64,000 nt of DNA from Agrococcus jejuensis (GCF_900099705.1 NZ_LT629695.1:1-64000); one strand, 5' to 3'; shown: positions 12,025-23,839, counted from the stretch's first letter. Program-made: numbers and translations. Notes: generated by a model not told the origin, from the sequence alone.

Positions 12025-13913
12025 GATCCCCCTCGTCCTTCGTCCTCCACCGTATCGGTTCTCAGGGAGGTGAAGACCTGCTCGGCGAGCCCCGGACCGA
12101 AGCCCTGCACCTCGGCGATCTGCTCGGGCGAGGCTGCACGGACCCGCTTCGCGGAGCCGAAGTGCTTGAGCAGCCTGCGCACGCGCTCCTCCCCCAGGCC
12201 CGGGATCGCCGAGAGCTCGCTCTGGATCGCGCTCGAGCGCTGCTGGCGCTGGAACGTGATGGCGAAGCGGTGCGCCTCGTCGCGCAGGCGCTGCACGAGG
12301 TACAGCGACTCGCTCGTGCGCGGCAGGATCACGGGGTGGTCGTCGCCGGGCAGCCACAGCTCCTCGAGGCGCTTGGCGATGCCGGCGATCGCGATCGACT
12401 GGCCCGACTCCCGCACGGCGCGCGCCGCCGCGGCGACCTGCGGCTGGCCGCCGTCGACGAGCAGCAGCTGCGGCGGATACGCGAACCGCGAACGCCCCTC
12501 CGACGCCTCGGGGTCGCCGTCGACGAGGTAGCGCAGCCTGCGCGTGAGCACCTGATGCATCGCGTCGGTGTCGTCGGCCGCCTGGGCGATCTTGAACTTG
12601 CGGTACTGGTCCTTGCGCGGCAGGCCGTCCTCGAAGACGACCATCGAGGCGACGATGCCGGTGCCGCCGAGGTGCGAGACGTCGAAGCACTCGATGCGCA
12701 GCGGCGCCTCGGTCATGCCGATCGCCTCCTGCAGGTCGGCGAGCGCCGCCGACCGCGAGCCGTAGTCGCTCGTGCGCCGCGTCTTCGCGACCTGCAACGC
12801 GTGGGAGGCGTTGGCCATGGCCGAGTCGGCGAGCTGCTTGCGGTCGCCGCGCTGCGGCACGCGCAGGCGCACGGCGCCGCGCAGCCCGTGCGCCTCGCGA
12901 CGCTCGCCCAGCCACGTCTCGACCTCGTCGGCGCTCTCGGGCAGCGTCGGCACGAGCACGTCGCGCGGCGGGGCGTCGTCGCCCTGGTACGCGACACGCA
13001 GCATCTGGCTCGACAGCTCGGCGGGCGTCATGTCGAGCTCGGTGTCGACGACCCACGAGCGGGTGCCGCGGATGCGGCCGCCGCGCACCGAGAACAGGTG
13101 CACCGCCGCCGACAGCTCGTCCTGCACGGTGCCGAACACGTCGGCGTCGACCCCGTCGGAGAGCACGACCGACGTCTTCGACAGCACGTTCTCGAGCGCG
13201 AGCATCTGGTCGCGCAGCGTCGCGGCGCGCTCGAACTCCTCGCGGGCGCTCGCGCGCTGCATCTGCCGGCGCACGTCGTCGACGACGCGCTCGTCGCGAC
13301 CGCCCATGAACTCCGCGAGGCCCTCGGCGATCTCGCGGTGCTCGTCCTTCGTCACGCGGCCGACGCAGGGCGCCGAGCACTTGCCGATGTCGCCGAGCAG
13401 GCACGGCCGATTCGAGCGCTCGGCCTTGCGGTACACCGCCTGCGAGCACGTGCGCACCGGGAACGCCTTGAGCAGCACGTCGAGCGTCTCGCGGATCGCC
13501 CACGTCTTCGCGTACGGCCCGAAGTAGCGGGCGCCGCGGATGTCGTGGTTGCGCGTGACCATCGCCCGCGGCACGTCGTCGGCGAACGTCACCGCGAGGT
13601 ACGGGTACGACTTGTCGTCGCGGAACTGCACGTTGAACGGCGGCTCGAACTCCTTGATCCACGTGTACTCGAGCTCGAGCGCCTCGAGCTCCGAGCCCAC
13701 GATCGTCCATTCGACGCGCGCCGCGGACAGCACCATGCGACGCGTGCGCTCGTGCAGCGACCGCAGCGGCTGGAAGTAGTTCGAGAGCCGCTGGCGCAGG
13801 TTCTTCGCCTTGCCGACGTAGAGCACGCGCTCGTGCTCGTCGCGGAACCGGTACACGCCGGGCGTCGTCGGGATCTCGCCCGGCCGCGGCTTGTACGGGA
13901 CGGTGTCTGCCAT
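12021..13913 (-). CDS. uvrC: Excinuclease ABC subunit C
   Basis: UvrC makes the two incisions around a DNA lesion in nucleotide excision repair. The 630-residue product has the N-terminal GIY-YIG nuclease domain ([20 protein letters not shown]), the four-Cys region (CSQAVYR then [13 protein letters not shown]), a UVR motif near residue 220, the RNase H-like endonuclease domain with [11 protein letters not shown], and C-terminal helix-hairpin-helix repeats ([17 protein letters not shown]). It follows uvrA by 16 nt in one operon. Confidence 0.95.
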   Translation of the reverse strand: MADTVPYKPRPGEIPTTPGVYRFRDEHERVLYVGKAKNLRQRLSNYFQPLRSLHERTRRMVLSAARVEWTIVGSELEALELEYTWIKEFEPPFNVQFRDDKSYPYLAVTFADDVPRAMVTRNHDIRGARYFGPYAKTWAIRETLDVLLKAFPVRTCSQAVYRKAERSNRPCLLGDIGKCSAPCVGRVTKDEHREIAEGLAEFMGGRDERVVDDVRRQMQRASAREEFERAATLRDQMLALENVLSKTSVVLSDGVDADVFGTVQDELSAAVHLFSVRGGRIRGTRSWVVDTELDMTPAELSSQMLRVAYQGDDAPPRDVLVPTLPESADEVETWLGERREAHGLRGAVRLRVPQRGDRKQLADSAMANASHALQVAKTRRTSDYGSRSAALADLQEAIGMTEAPLRIECFDVSHLGGTGIVASMVVFEDGLPRKDQYRKFKIAQAADDTDAMHQVLTRRLRYLVDGDPEASEGRSRFAYPPQLLLVDGGQPQVAAAARAVRESGQSIAIAGIAKRLEELWLPGDDHPVILPRTSESLYLVQRLRDEAHRFAITFQRQQRSSAIQSELSAIPGLGEERVRRLLKHFGSAKRVRAASPEQIAEVQGFGPGLAEQVFTSLRTDTVEDEGRGGS

Positions 13914-13929
13914 GCTCCTGCGCCCTGCG

Positions 13930-16818
13930 CTAGAGGATCTCGGCGAGGAACCTGCCCGTGTGGCTCGCCTCGATCGTCGCGAGGTGCTCGGGCGTGCCCT
14001 GGCCGACGAGCGTGCCGCCGCCGGAGCCGCCCTCGGGACCCAGGTCGATGAGCCAGTCCGCCGACTTGATGACGTCGAGCGAGTGCTCGATCGTCAGCAC
14101 GGTGTTGCCCTTCTCGACGAGGCTCTCGAGCACGGCGAGCAGCTTGCGCACGTCCTCGAAGTGCAGGCCGGTCGTGGGCTCGTCGAGCACGTAGATCGAG
14201 CGGCCGTTCGAGCGCTTCTGCAGCTCGGTCGCGAGCTTGACGCGCTGCGCCTCGCCGCCCGAGAGCGTCGTCGCCGACTGCCCGAGGCGCACGTAGCCGA
14301 GCCCCACGTCGACGAGCGTCTTGAGGTAGCGGTGGATCGACGAGATCGCCTCGAAGAAGTCGGCGGCCTCCTCGATCGGCATGTCGAGCACCTCGGCGAT
14401 CGACTTGCCCTTGTAGTGCACCGAGAGCGTGTCGCGGTTGTAGCGGGCACCGTCGCAGACCTCGCACGCGACGTAGACGTCGGGCAGGAAGTTCATCTCG
14501 ATCTTGATGGTGCCGTCGCCCTGGCAGTGCTCGCAGCGACCGCCCTTGACGTTGAAGGAGAAGCGCCCGGGCAGGTAGCCGCGCGTCTTCGCCTCGGTCG
14601 TCTCGGAGAACAGCACGCGGATCTTGTCGAAGACGCCCGTGTACGTCGCGGGGTTCGAGCGCGGCGTGCGACCGATGGGCGCCTGGTCGACGTGCACGAC
14701 CTTGTCGAGGTGCTCGAGGCCCGTGACGCGGCGGTGCCGTGCCGGCACCTGCTTGGCGCCGTTGAGGCCGTTGGCGAGCACCTTGTAGAGGATGTCGTTG
14801 ATGAGCGACGACTTGCCGGAGCCCGAGACGCCCGTCACGGCCACGAAGAGGCCGAGCGGCACGTCGACGTCGATGCCCTGCAGGTTGTTCGCGCGAGCGC
14901 CCTCGATGCGCAGCATGCGCGCGGGATCGACGGGGCGGCGCTTCGCGGGCACCGCGATCGCCTCGCGGCCGGCGAGGAAGTCGCCCGTGATCGACCGCGG
15001 GTTCGCGAGCAGCTCGTCGTAGGTGCCCGAGTGCACGATCTCGCCGCCGTGCTCGCCGGCGCGCGGGCCGACGTCGACGATCCAGTCGGCCGTGCGGATC
15101 GTGTCCTCGTCGTGCTCGACGACGATGAGCGTGTTGCCGAGGTCGCGCAGGTTCACGAGCGACTCGATGAGGCGGCGGTTGTCGCGCTGGTGCAGGCCGA
15201 TCGACGGCTCGTCGAGCACGTAGAGCACGCCCGTGAGGCCCGAGCCGATCTGCGTCGCGAGGCGGATGCGCTGCGCCTCGCCGCCCGAGAGCGTGCCGGC
15301 GGCGCGCGCGAGCGACAGGTACTGCAGGCCGACCTGGATGAGGAACGACAGTCGCGCGCGGATCTCGCGCAGCACCGCCGCGGCGATCTTCGCCTCGCGG
15401 TCGGTGAGGTCGAGCGTGTCCATGAACTCCGACGCGTCGGCGAGGCTCATGTCGGTGACCGACGAGATCGAGTGGCCGTGCACGAGCACCGACAGCACCT
15501 CGGGCATGAGGCGCGCGCCACCGCAGTCGGGGCAGGGGATCTCGCGCAGGTACTCGCCGTGCTTCGAGCGCGACCAGTCGCTGTCGGCCTCCATGAACTT
15601 GCGGTGCACGTAGGGCATGAGGCCCTCGTAGCCCGAGTTGTACGAGAGGGTGCGGCCGTAGCGGTTGCGCCACTTGACGGTGACGTTGCCCTCGGAGCCG
15701 CGCAGCACGACCTCGCGGACGTCGTCGCCGAGCTCGGCCCACGGGGTGTCGAGCGAGAAGTCGAGCTCCTTCGCGAGGCCCTTCATGAGGCGCTCGAAGT
15801 ACGTGTAGAGGCCCTTGCCCGTCTGCGTCCACGGCAGCAGCACGCCCTCGGCGATCGACAGCGCCGGGTCGCCGAGCACGAGGTCCTCGTCGACGGCCAT
15901 GCGCGTGCCGAGGCCGTCGCAGGTCTTGCACGACCCGAACGGCGCGTTGAACGAGAACGTGCGCGGCTCGATCTCGGTGAGCGTGACGGGGTGGCGGTTC
16001 GGGCACGAGAGCTTCTCGCTGAACGTGCGGGTGCCCGCCGCGGAGTCGTCGTCGACGAAGTCGATCGTCACGAGGCCGTCGGCGAGGCGCAGCGCCGTCT
16101 CGAGCGAGTCGGTGAGGCGCGTGAGGATGTCGGGGCCTGCGACGAGGCGGTCGACGACGACCGCGATGTCGTGCTTGACCTGCTTCTTCAGCGCAGGCGC
16201 CTCGGCGAGCTGCACGACCTCGCCGTCGATGACGGCGCGCGAGTAGCCCGTCGCGACGAGGTTGCGGATGAGGTCGGCGAACTCGCCCTTCTTCTGCTGC
16301 ACGACGGGCGCGAGCAGCTGGTAGCGCGTGCGCTCGTCGAGCTCCATGAGCTCGTCGGCGATCTGCTGCACCGTCTGGCGCTGGATGCGCTCGCCGCAGA
16401 CCGCGCAGTGCGGGATGCCGATGCGCGCCCAGAGCAGGCGCATGTAGTCGTAGACCTCGGTGATGGTGCCGACGGTCGAGCGCGGGTTGCGGTTCGTCGA
16501 CTTCTGGTCGATCGACACGGCGGGGCTCAGGCCCTCGATGAAGTCGACGTCGGGCCGGTCGACCTGGCCGAGGAACTGGCGTGCGTACGCCGAGAGGGAC
16601 TCGACGTAGCGGCGCTGGCCCTCGGCGAAGATCGTGTCGAACGCGAGCGACGACTTGCCCGATCCCGAGAGCCCGGTGAACACCACGAGAGCGTCGCGCG
16701 GGATCGCGAGGTCGACGTCCTTGAGGTTGTGGACGCGCGCGCCCTTGACGCTCAGCTGCGGCGTGTCGGGGTCCAACGAGGAGTCCACGGCGCGGTGGGA
16801 GGCGATGTCGACGGTCAC
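13930..16818 (-). CDS. uvrA: Excinuclease ABC subunit A
   Basis: Damage-recognition ATPase of nucleotide excision repair, 962 residues. Two ABC-type halves are visible, with Walker [10 protein letters not shown] at about residue 49 and GVSGSGKSS in the second half, signature [12 protein letters not shown] and [12 protein letters not shown], and Walker [15 protein letters not shown] and [14 protein letters not shown]. Zinc-binding CxxC motifs occur at CAVCG, CPDCGG and CEHCQGDG. It starts with GTG at 16818, only 6 nt after a TAGGCT -10 box, so the mRNA is probably leaderless. The promoter matches the PafBC damage-response consensus. Confidence 0.96.
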   Translation of the reverse strand: MTVDIASHRAVDSSLDPDTPQLSVKGARVHNLKDVDLAIPRDALVVFTGLSGSGKSSLAFDTIFAEGQRRYVESLSAYARQFLGQVDRPDVDFIEGLSPAVSIDQKSTNRNPRSTVGTITEVYDYMRLLWARIGIPHCAVCGERIQRQTVQQIADELMELDERTRYQLLAPVVQQKKGEFADLIRNLVATGYSRAVIDGEVVQLAEAPALKKQVKHDIAVVVDRLVAGPDILTRLTDSLETALRLADGLVTIDFVDDDSAAGTRTFSEKLSCPNRHPVTLTEIEPRTFSFNAPFGSCKTCDGLGTRMAVDEDLVLGDPALSIAEGVLLPWTQTGKGLYTYFERLMKGLAKELDFSLDTPWAELGDDVREVVLRGSEGNVTVKWRNRYGRTLSYNSGYEGLMPYVHRKFMEADSDWSRSKHGEYLREIPCPDCGGARLMPEVLSVLVHGHSISSVTDMSLADASEFMDTLDLTDREAKIAAAVLREIRARLSFLIQVGLQYLSLARAAGTLSGGEAQRIRLATQIGSGLTGVLYVLDEPSIGLHQRDNRRLIESLVNLRDLGNTLIVVEHDEDTIRTADWIVDVGPRAGEHGGEIVHSGTYDELLANPRSITGDFLAGREAIAVPAKRRPVDPARMLRIEGARANNLQGIDVDVPLGLFVAVTGVSGSGKSSLINDILYKVLANGLNGAKQVPARHRRVTGLEHLDKVVHVDQAPIGRTPRSNPATYTGVFDKIRVLFSETTEAKTRGYLPGRFSFNVKGGRCEHCQGDGTIKIEMNFLPDVYVACEVCDGARYNRDTLSVHYKGKSIAEVLDMPIEEAADFFEAISSIHRYLKTLVDVGLGYVRLGQSATTLSGGEAQRVKLATELQKRSNGRSIYVLDEPTTGLHFEDVRKLLAVLESLVEKGNTVLTIEHSLDVIKSADWLIDLGPEGGSGGGTLVGQGTPEHLATIEASHTGRFLAEIL

Positions 16819-16824
16819 CAGTCG

Positions 16825-16846
16825 AGCCTACGACCGACCACCGACA
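16825..16846 (-). promoter_or_regulatory. PafBC-type DNA-damage promoter of uvrA
   Basis: On the minus strand TGTCGGTG (16846-16839) is followed by exactly 8 nt and then TAGGCT (16830-16825), and the uvrA GTG begins 6 nt later. The mycobacterial RecA-NDp/PafBC consensus is TTGTCRGTG-N8-TAnnnT, which this matches at every position except the first T. The short spacing to the start predicts a leaderless transcript. Confidence 0.7.
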
Positions 16847-16887
16847 CAACCCACCGGGTTCGCGTCGGGCGCAGCGCCTGGCATGCC

Positions 16888-16916
16888 GACGGGGCCGGCA
16901 CTCGGCCGGCCCCGTC
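16888..16916 (-). terminator. Terminator after dps
   Basis: Perfect 11-bp GC-rich arms (16888-16898 and 16906-16916) with a 7-nt loop, located 23 nt after the dps stop and before the uvrA promoter. Confidence 0.75.
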
Positions 16917-16939
16917 GAGCGTCGTCGCGACGTGCGCGA

Positions 16940-17518
16940 TCAGGATGCTGCCTCTGCGGCGGCCGCCGCCTCGAGCTCGGTGTCGCCGGACTCCGCGGCG
17001 ATCGTGCCCGTCGCGTCCTCCAGGTGCGCGCGCAGGAACCACTGGAACTGCTCGAGCCCTCGGATCTGCTCCACCGCGAGGTCCTCGGACATCGCGTCGA
17101 GCTCGCCGAGCCGGGCCTGCGCCGTGCGGTAGTCCGCGATCACGCCGTCGTACACGAGGTTGAGCGCGGCGATGTGCGCCTGCGTCGGTGCGCGGTGGAC
17201 CGAGTAGTCGTCCCACGACCGCGCCGCGACGATGGCGCCGGGGAGGCCGTTCGGCGAGACGCCGAGCGTCGCGATGCGCTCGGCGAGGTCGTCGACCCAG
17301 CCGCGCACGAGGTCGATCTGCGGGTCGAGCATCTCGTGCACCGCGATGAACTGCGGCCCGACCACGTTCCAGTGGGCGTGCTTGAGCGTGAGCTGCAGGT
17401 CGTTGAGCGCGTGCAGGCGGTCCTGCAGGATCCGCGCGCTCTCGTGGCCCTCGCTGAGGGAGAGTCCGGGCACCGTGAACGCGGCCTCGTCGAGCTTCGA
17501 GCTGGTGACGTTCGTCAT
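16940..17518 (-). CDS. dps: Dps family DNA-protecting ferritin-like protein
   Basis: Dps proteins form 12-mers that oxidise and store iron and coat DNA under stress. The 192-residue product contains the ferroxidase-centre motif [18 protein letters not shown] followed by [12 protein letters not shown] tail of about 15 residues rich in Ala and Glu extends beyond the fold. The ATG at 17518 has a GGAAGGAGCC ribosome-binding site; in-frame sequence further upstream overlaps the preceding terminator and is unlikely to be coding. Confidence 0.92.
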   Translation of the reverse strand: MTNVTSSKLDEAAFTVPGLSLSEGHESARILQDRLHALNDLQLTLKHAHWNVVGPQFIAVHEMLDPQIDLVRGWVDDLAERIATLGVSPNGLPGAIVAARSWDDYSVHRAPTQAHIAALNLVYDGVIADYRTAQARLGELDAMSEDLAVEQIRGLEQFQWFLRAHLEDATGTIAAESGDTELEAAAAAEAAS

Positions 17519-17613
17519 GGGGAAGGCTCCTTCCGTCTCGTCTGCGTCAACGCTGCCAGCGCGGCGCGGCTTCCGCCTGGCCTTGACGAGCGACGGGAGT
17601 TCGCCCACGGCGC

Positions 17614-17631
17614 ACCCGGGACGGCCCGGGT
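17614..17631 (-). terminator. Hairpin at the end of the oxoproline operon
   Basis: Perfect 7-bp arms (17614-17620 and 17625-17631) with a 4-nt loop, overlapping the first base of the biotin carboxylase stop codon. It is placed to end the five-gene operon. Confidence 0.5.
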
Positions 17632-19364
17632 CAGGCGATGCGGCCCAGCGCATCCCCGATCGCCGTCGTCGCGCCCTCCTCGACCGACCGCGCGAGCGTG
17701 CCTGCGCGGTGCGCGACGACCGTCGTCTCCATCTTCATGGCGTCGAGCACGGCGACGGCGTCGCCCTCGGCGACGGTCGCGCCATCGTCGACGAGCCAGC
17801 GCACGAGCGTGCCGGGCACGGGCGCCTCGAGCACCGACTCGTCGCGCGCGGCGGATGCGGGCGCTCCCGAACCTCCGTCGGCGCCGCCAGCACCCGCCGC
17901 CGCCGCGAGCAGCGCATCCGGCAGCCCCAGCACGACGCGGCGGCCGTCGACCTCGATCGCGACGCGACGCAGCGCATCCTGCGGCGCCGGCGCGGGGCGC
18001 AGCTGCGGCTCGAGGCGCGGCATGAGCTCGGCCTCGATCCACTGCGTCGACACGGCGAAGCCGTCGGTCGAGAACGCGGGCTCGTCGAGCACCGCGAGAG
18101 CGAACGACGCGACGGTCGCGACGCCGTCGACCTCGAGCTCGCCGATCGCTCGGCGCAGGCGCACGAGCGCCGCGTCGCGGTCGGGCGCGTGCACGATGAG
18201 CTTGGCGGCGAGCGAGTCGAACGCGGCCTCGACCCGATCGCCCGCCTCGACGCCCGCATCCCACCGCACGCCCGGCCCGCCGGGCACGCGCAGGCGCTCG
18301 ATGCGGCCGGGGCTCGGCAGGAAGCCGCGGCCCGGATCCTCGGCGTTGACGCGCAGCTCGATCGCGTGGCCGACGGGCTCGGGCGTCTCGGCGAACGAGA
18401 TGCCGAGGCCCGCGGCGATGCGCAGCTGCTCGCGCACGAGGTCGGTGCCCGTGACGAGCTCGGTCACGGGGTGCTCGACCTGCAGCCGCGTGTTGACCTC
18501 GAGGAACGCGATCGTGCCGTCGCTCGCGAGCAGGAACTCGACCGTGCCCGCACCGCGGTAGTCGACGGCGGCGCAGATGTCGTGCGCGGCCTCGTGGATG
18601 CGCGTGCGCTGCTCGGGCGTGAGGCCGGGAGCGGGCGCCTCCTCGACGAGCTTCTGGCTGCGACGCTGCAGCGAGCAGTCGCGGTCGCCCACGACGACCA
18701 CGGTGCCGCGGCCGTCGCCGAGCACCTGCGCCTCGACGTGCCGCGGGTGCTCGAGGTAGCGCTCGACGAAGCACTCGCCTCGCCCGAACGCGCCGACGGC
18801 CTCGCGCGACGCCGCGTCGAACGCGTCGGGCACCTCCTCGAGCGTGCGTGCGATGCGCATGCCGCGCCCGCCGCCGCCGAACGCGGCCTTGATGACGACG
18901 GGCAGCCCGTGCTCCCGCGCGAACGCGACGGCCTCGTCGGCGCCCTCGAGCGGGCGGTCGATGCCCGGGGCGAGCGGTGCGCCGGCCGCGATGGCGATGC
19001 GGCGGGCCGAGACCTTGTCGCCGAGCTGCTCGATGCTCTCGGGCGTCGGCCCGATCCACGTGAGCCCCGCCTCCTCGACCGCGCGCGCGAACGCGGCGCT
19101 CTCGGAGAGGAAGCCGTAGCCGGGGTGCACGGCGTCGGCCCCCGAGGCGCGCGCGGCGGCGAGCAGCGAGGGGATGTCGAGGTACGTGTCGGCGGCGGTC
19201 GTGCCGTCGAGCGCGACCGCCGCGTCGGCGGCGCGGACGTGCATGGCGTCGACGTCCTGGTCGGCGTAGACCGCGACGGAGCGGATGCCCGCCTCGGCGC
19301 ACGCGCGCGCGACGCGCACGGCGATCTCGCCGCGGTTGGCGATGAGCACGGTCTGGATGGTCAT
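17631..19364 (-). CDS. Biotin carboxylase fused to biotin carboxyl carrier domain
   Basis: ATP-dependent biotin carboxylase, 577 residues, with its own carrier. The N-terminus [20 protein letters not shown], the ATP-grasp loop [14 protein letters not shown], and [14 protein letters not shown] mark the carboxylase (about residues 1-450). The C-terminal biotinyl domain carries DAMKMETTV, with the biotin acceptor at about Lys544. A linker rich in Gly and Ala joins the two. It is ATGA-coupled to pxpBC. PxpB and PxpC resemble the carboxyltransferase part of urea carboxylase, so together these two genes look like a split urea-carboxylase-type enzyme in a 5-oxoproline context. The acceptor substrate is unknown; a general acetyl-CoA carboxylase alpha chain is the alternative. 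Confidence 0.85.
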   Translation of the reverse strand: MTIQTVLIANRGEIAVRVARACAEAGIRSVAVYADQDVDAMHVRAADAAVALDGTTAADTYLDIPSLLAAARASGADAVHPGYGFLSESAAFARAVEEAGLTWIGPTPESIEQLGDKVSARRIAIAAGAPLAPGIDRPLEGADEAVAFAREHGLPVVIKAAFGGGGRGMRIARTLEEVPDAFDAASREAVGAFGRGECFVERYLEHPRHVEAQVLGDGRGTVVVVGDRDCSLQRRSQKLVEEAPAPGLTPEQRTRIHEAAHDICAAVDYRGAGTVEFLLASDGTIAFLEVNTRLQVEHPVTELVTGTDLVREQLRIAAGLGISFAETPEPVGHAIELRVNAEDPGRGFLPSPGRIERLRVPGGPGVRWDAGVEAGDRVEAAFDSLAAKLIVHAPDRDAALVRLRRAIGELEVDGVATVASFALAVLDEPAFSTDGFAVSTQWIEAELMPRLEPQLRPAPAPQDALRRVAIEVDGRRVVLGLPDALLAAAAGAGGADGGSGAPASAARDESVLEAPVPGTLVRWLVDDGATVAEGDAVAVLDAMKMETTVVAHRAGTLARSVEEGATTAIGDALGRIA

Positions 19365-20920
19365 GCCTGGTCTCCCGGGTGGACGATGCGGAGTCGGATG
19401 CGCGCGCCGGGCGGCACCTGGCCCGCGAGGTCGAGGTCGGCGTCGACGACGGCGCCGACGATCGGATAGCCGCCCGTGAGCGGGTGGTCGGCGAGGAACA
19501 GCACGGGCTGGCCGTCGGGCGGCACCTGGATGGCGCCGGTCACGGCGCCCTCGCTGGGCAGCTCGCCGTCGACGGCGCGCTCGAGCGGCGCGCCCGCGAG
19601 GCGCACGCCGACACGGTCGGAGCGGGGTGTGACCTCCCACGCCTGGCCGACGAGCGTCTCGAGCGCCGCCGGCGTGAACCAGTCGTCACGGGGGCCGAGC
19701 ACGATGCGCAGCACCGCCTCGTCGCCGGCGGCGGGCAGGGCACGAGCGGGCGCCGCCACGGGCTCGACGGCGTGCGGCGCCGTGGCTGGGCCGTGCAGCG
19801 GCAGCACGCTGCCCACGACGAGCGGCGCGGGACCGAGTCCGGCGAGCGTATCGGTGGCGAGGCTGTCGAGCACGGGCTCGAGGGCGATGCCACCGCGGAT
19901 CGCGACGATCGCACGCAGTCCCTCGCGCACCGCGCCGATGCGCAGCTCGTCGCCGTCGTCGAGCGCGAACGGCGTGCCGTGGGCGGGCGTCGCGGTGCCT
20001 GCCGCGCCCTCGACGGTCGCGTCGGCGACGCCGCCGGCGAGCGCCACGACGGCAGCGCCGCGGGCGCGCAGCACGGCACCGCCGCCCGCGAGCTCGAGCA
20101 CCGCGGCATCCTGGCGGTTGCCCACGGCACGGTTGGCGTCGCGCAGGGCCGTGCGGTCGGCGACGCCCGACTGGCTCACGCCCGTCGCCGCCATCGAGGG
20201 GCGACCGAGGTCCTGCACGAGCAGCTGCAGACCGGGCCGCACGACCTCGAGGGCGTGCGCCGCCTCGATGGCGGGGCGCTCGGCGGGTGCGAGGACGGCG
20301 AGCTCGCGCTCGATGCGCTCGAACCGCACGGTCGCGCCCGGCGACAGCAGCGCGGGCTCCTCGCGCTCGAGGTCCCACATGCGCGCATCCGTCGTGCCGA
20401 TGAGCTGCCAGCCGCCAGGGCTCTCGCGCGGGTAGACGCCCGAGAACGCACCGGCGAGGCCGACCGATCCAGCCGGGATGCGCGTGCGCGGGCTCGATCG
20501 CCGCGGCACCTGGAACAGGTCGTCGTCGCCGACGAGGTAGCCGAACCCGGGCGCGTAGCCCGTGAACGCGACCGTCCACGTCGCCGCCTGGTGGCGCGCG
20601 ACGACCCCGTCGGTCGACACCGACAGCAGGCTCGCGACCTCGTCGAGGTCCTGGCCGTCGTAGCGCACGGGGATCGTGACGACGGCGTCGCTCGCGATGC
20701 GCTCGTCGGCGGGCTCGACCGCGAGCAGCCGCTCGGCCAGTGCGTCGGCTGCCACGACGCGCGGGTCGAAGCGCACGAGGATGGTGCGGGCGGCGGGCAC
20801 GAGCTCGGTGACGCCCGGCAGCGACGCCTCGCGCAGGCGCGGCAGCAGGCGCATCGACTCGTCGAGGTCCGCGGCCTCGAGCATGAGCGCCGTGTCGGCG
20901 GCGGCGAGGATGCGCGTCAT
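19361..20920 (-). CDS. 5-oxoprolinase subunits PxpB-PxpC, fused (KipI-KipA)
   Basis: A 519-residue fusion of KipI/PxpB (about residues 1-205, with [11 protein letters not shown] and [18 protein letters not shown]) and KipA/PxpC (about 210-519, with [20 protein letters not shown] and [13 protein letters not shown]). With PxpA these subunits hydrolyse 5-oxoproline to glutamate using ATP. In B. subtilis kipI and kipA are separate genes; the fusion also occurs in actinobacteria and in urea amidolyase-type proteins. It starts at the ATG at 20920, overlapping the DUF1445 stop, and its own stop overlaps the next start. Confidence 0.88.
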   Translation of the reverse strand: MTRILAAADTALMLEAADLDESMRLLPRLREASLPGVTELVPAARTILVRFDPRVVAADALAERLLAVEPADERIASDAVVTIPVRYDGQDLDEVASLLSVSTDGVVARHQAATWTVAFTGYAPGFGYLVGDDDLFQVPRRSSPRTRIPAGSVGLAGAFSGVYPRESPGGWQLIGTTDARMWDLEREEPALLSPGATVRFERIERELAVLAPAERPAIEAAHALEVVRPGLQLLVQDLGRPSMAATGVSQSGVADRTALRDANRAVGNRQDAAVLELAGGGAVLRARGAAVVALAGGVADATVEGAAGTATPAHGTPFALDDGDELRIGAVREGLRAIVAIRGGIALEPVLDSLATDTLAGLGPAPLVVGSVLPLHGPATAPHAVEPVAAPARALPAAGDEAVLRIVLGPRDDWFTPAALETLVGQAWEVTPRSDRVGVRLAGAPLERAVDGELPSEGAVTGAIQVPPDGQPVLFLADHPLTGGYPIVGAVVDADLDLAGQVPPGARIRLRIVHPGDQA

Positions 20921-21711
20921 GCGGCGTACGCCGCGTCGGGCACGTCGAGCAGCATCATGTGGCCGGGCGCGTGCGTGATCGCGAACGGGGGCCGCGACGC
21001 CATGATCGCCGCCTGCGGCGTCACGCCGCACGCCCAGAACACCGGCACCTCGCCGTCGCGCACCTCGGGAGCGTCGCCGAAGTCGGGGTGGTCGAGGTCG
21101 ATGCCGAGCGCGGCGGGCTCCCCCACGTGCACGGGTGCGCCATGCACCGCGGGGAAGCGGCCCGAGATCGTCACGGCGTCCGCGACGCGATCGGCGGGGA
21201 TCGGCCGCATCGACACGACGAGCTCGCCCGAGAGGCGGCCTGCGGGCGCGCAGTCGCGGTTGGTGCGGTACATCGGCACGTTGCGGCCGAGCTCCTGATG
21301 GCGGATGGGGATGCCGGCGTCGGCGAGACCGGCCTCGAACGTGAACGAGCAGCCGATGAGGAAGGCCACGAGCGGCTGCTCGGCCCACGCGGCGGTCGCG
21401 TCGGCGACCTCCTCGGCGAGCTCGCCGTCGCGCCACACGCGGTAGGCGGGGATGTCGGTGCGCAGGTCGGCGCCGGGCGCGAGCCGCGGCTCGAACGAGC
21501 CGGCCTCGACGACCTCGAGCACGGGGCACGGCTTCGGGTTGCGCTGCGCGAAGAGCAGCATGTCGAACGCCCAGTCCTCGGGCACCGCGATGAGGTTCGC
21601 CTGCACGAGCCCGTGGGCGACGCCGCTCGTGGGCGCCACGACGCCCGACCGGTACGACGCGCGAGCCTCGCGCGCCGAGGCGTGCTGCGCCGCGCTCGCG
21701 ACCGCGGTCAT
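20917..21711 (-). CDS. DUF1445 family putative hydro-lyase (YcsI-like)
   Basis: The 264-residue product belongs to the DUF1445/UPF0317 family, whose members include the B. subtilis YcsI and a mammalian D-glutamate cyclase domain. Typical segments are [36 protein letters not shown] and [12 protein letters not shown]. Because it lies inside a 5-oxoproline operon, production or racemic clean-up of 5-oxoproline from D-glutamate is a reasonable guess, but only the family is certain. It is ATGA-coupled on both sides. Confidence 0.85.
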   Translation of the reverse strand: MTAVASAAQHASAREARASYRSGVVAPTSGVAHGLVQANLIAVPEDWAFDMLLFAQRNPKPCPVLEVVEAGSFEPRLAPGADLRTDIPAYRVWRDGELAEEVADATAAWAEQPLVAFLIGCSFTFEAGLADAGIPIRHQELGRNVPMYRTNRDCAPAGRLSGELVVSMRPIPADRVADAVTISGRFPAVHGAPVHVGEPAALGIDLDHPDFGDAPEVRDGEVPVFWACGVTPQAAIMASRPPFAITHAPGHMMLLDVPDAAYAA

Positions 21712-22475
21712 CGCGCGCCCGCGAACGGCGCGATCGTCACACCGGCCGCCTCGAGCGCCGCGCGCGTCGCCTCCGCCATCGCGATGGCGCCGGGGCTGTC
21801 GCCGTGCACGCAGATCGATTCGGCGCGCACGGCGACGTCGGAGCCGTCGATCGCCTGCACGACGCCCTCCTGCGCGAGCCGCACCATGCGGGCTGCCACG
21901 GCATCCGCGTCGTGCAGCACCGAGCCCTCCTGCGAGCGCGACACGAGGTGGCCGTCGGGCGTGTACGCGCGGTCGGCGAACGCCTCCGCCGCCGTCGCGA
22001 GCCCCGCCGCCTCGGCGACGTCGAGCACGACGCCACCCGCGAGCCCCAGCAGCACGAGCGACGGATCGATCGCCTGCACGGCCGCCACGACCACGCGGGC
22101 CTGCCGCTCGTCGCGCGCGATCGTGTTGTAGAGCGCGCCGTGCGGCTTCACGTAGACCATGCGGCCGCCCGCCGACGACGCGAGCGCGCCGAGCGCGCCG
22201 AGCTGGTACTCGACGTGCGCCTGCAGCGTCGCGTCGTCGACGTCCATCTCCCTGCGCCCGAAGCCCTCGTAGTCGCGGTAGCCCGGGTGGGCGCCGATCG
22301 CGACGCCGCGTGCGACGGCCTCGACGAGCGTCGCGCGGATGCCCTCGGGGCTGCCTGCGTGGAAGCCGCACGCCACGTTGGCGCTCGTCACGACGCGCAG
22401 CATGGCCGCGTCGTCGCCCACGATGCGCTCGGGGACGTTCTCGCCGAGGTCGGAGTTGAGATCGATGGCGGGCAT
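21708..22475 (-). CDS. pxpA: 5-oxoprolinase subunit PxpA (LamB/YcsF family)
   Basis: PxpA is the third component of ATP-dependent prokaryotic 5-oxoprolinase. The 255-residue product has the family N-terminus DLNSDLGEN, the motifs [24 protein letters not shown] and VKPHGALYN, and the C-terminal CVHGDSPGA. It follows the transporter gene by 9 nt and overlaps DUF1445 by 4 nt. Confidence 0.93.
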   Translation of the reverse strand: MPAIDLNSDLGENVPERIVGDDAAMLRVVTSANVACGFHAGSPEGIRATLVEAVARGVAIGAHPGYRDYEGFGRREMDVDDATLQAHVEYQLGALGALASSAGGRMVYVKPHGALYNTIARDERQARVVVAAVQAIDPSLVLLGLAGGVVLDVAEAAGLATAAEAFADRAYTPDGHLVSRSQEGSVLHDADAVAARMVRLAQEGVVQAIDGSDVAVRAESICVHGDSPGAIAMAEATRAALEAAGVTIAPFAGAR

Positions 22476-22484
22476 GCGTGCTCC

Positions 22485-23765
22485 TTACGCGGTGAGGAAG
22501 GCGAAGATCGGGCCGACCGACACCGCACCCATGTACCAGGTGAGCGCGGTCGCGAGCGTGCCGATGACCAGCAGCCACACCGGGTAGCGGTAGCCGCCCA
22601 GCACGTCCTTCTGCCGGAACCAGCCGATGTACATGAAGATCGTGAGGCCGATCGGCAGGATGAGGCCGTTGAAGCCGCCGACGAAGACGAGCAGCGCCGC
22701 CGGGGCCGTGCCGATGAGCAGGTACACGACGAGCGACACGACGATGAACGCGACGGTCGCGAGCTGCAGCGGCCAGCCACCCTTGAGCGTCTTCGAGAAG
22801 ACCGACAGGAACGTCGCCGACGTGTAGGCGGCGCCGATCACGGAGGTGATGGCGGCTGCCCAGAAGATGAAGCCGAAGATGCGGAAGCCCGCGTCGCCCA
22901 GCACGGCGGCGAACGCTGCGCCGGCCGGGTTGGCACCCTGACCCGAGACGTCGAGCACGACGCCCGAGGCCACGACGCCGAGGATGGCGAGGAACAGCAC
23001 GTAGCGCATGACGCCGGTGACGAGGATGCCCTGGAACGACGCGCGGTGCACGTCCTTCACGTGCTCGGGGCCTGTGAGGCCCGACTCGAGGTAGCGGTGG
23101 GCGCCGGCGTACGTGATGTAGCCACCGACGGTGCCGCCGACGATCGTCGTGATCGTGGCGAAGTTCAGCTCGTCGGGCACGAACGTCTGGCGGAAGGCGT
23201 CGCCGATCGGCGGGTTCGAGACGATCGCGACGACGATCGTCATCACGATCATGCCGACGCCGAGCACCATGACCACGACGTCGACGACGCGGCCCGCCCG
23301 CTTGAACAGGAAGATGCAGATCGCGAGCAGGCCCGTGACGAGGCCGCCGATCTTCGCGTCCATGCCCAGCAGGGCGTTGAGGCCGAGGCCGCCGCCGGCG
23401 ATGTTGCCGATGTTGAACGCGAGGCCGCCGATGACGATGAGCACGGCGAGCACGTGGCCCGAGAACGGCACGGCGCTGTTGGCGAGGTCGCCCGCGCGCT
23501 TGCCAGAGACCGTGATCATGCGCCAGATGTTCATCTGCACCGCGAGGTCGATGAGGATCGACACGAGGATCGCGAACGCGAACGCGGCGCCGAGCGTCGC
23601 GGTGAACGTCGCGGTCTGGGTGATGAAGCCCGGCCCGATGGCCGAGGTCGCCATGAGGAAGATCGCGCCGAGGATGGGACCTCGGCGACTCTTGGCGAAG
23701 GCCTTCGCCTTCTCGGCGGAGGTCGCCTCGGTGGACTGCTGCGAATCGGTCACGAGCGTTCCCAT
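22485..23765 (-). CDS. NRAMP-family transporter (YcsG-like)
   Basis: Inner-membrane protein of 426 residues with about 11 hydrophobic segments and the NRAMP start [20 protein letters not shown]. Classical NRAMP metal transporters have DPGN in this first helix; here the position reads GPGF, so metal transport is doubtful. The homologue ycsG occupies the same place in the B. subtilis ycsFGI-kipIAR operon, so uptake of 5-oxoproline or a related compound is the likelier role (inference). It is the first gene of the operon, with a TAGGCT -10 candidate at 23809-23814 and a short leader. Confidence 0.85.
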   Translation of the reverse strand: MGTLVTDSQQSTEATSAEKAKAFAKSRRGPILGAIFLMATSAIGPGFITQTATFTATLGAAFAFAILVSILIDLAVQMNIWRMITVSGKRAGDLANSAVPFSGHVLAVLIVIGGLAFNIGNIAGGGLGLNALLGMDAKIGGLVTGLLAICIFLFKRAGRVVDVVVMVLGVGMIVMTIVVAIVSNPPIGDAFRQTFVPDELNFATITTIVGGTVGGYITYAGAHRYLESGLTGPEHVKDVHRASFQGILVTGVMRYVLFLAILGVVASGVVLDVSGQGANPAGAAFAAVLGDAGFRIFGFIFWAAAITSVIGAAYTSATFLSVFSKTLKGGWPLQLATVAFIVVSLVVYLLIGTAPAALLVFVGGFNGLILPIGLTIFMYIGWFRQKDVLGGYRYPVWLLVIGTLATALTWYMGAVSVGPIFAFLTA

Positions 23766-23808
23766 CGTCGTCGGTGGGCTCTGGCGTCGCGGATGCGGCG
23801 CTGGGCAG

Positions 23809-23814
23809 AGCCTA
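23809..23814 (-). promoter_or_regulatory. -10 box for the oxoproline operon
   Basis: TAGGCT on the minus strand, 44 nt before the transporter ATG. No convincing -35 box is visible. The palindrome at 23840-23852 lies about 25 bp upstream of it. Confidence 0.4.
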
Positions 23815-23839
23815 CGGTTCGTAGGACAGCATCGCAATG

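Noticed and set aside
16819..16860. LexA/SOS box at uvrA
   Set aside because: No TCGAAC-N4-GTTCGA-like palindrome is present; the PafBC-type element fits instead.
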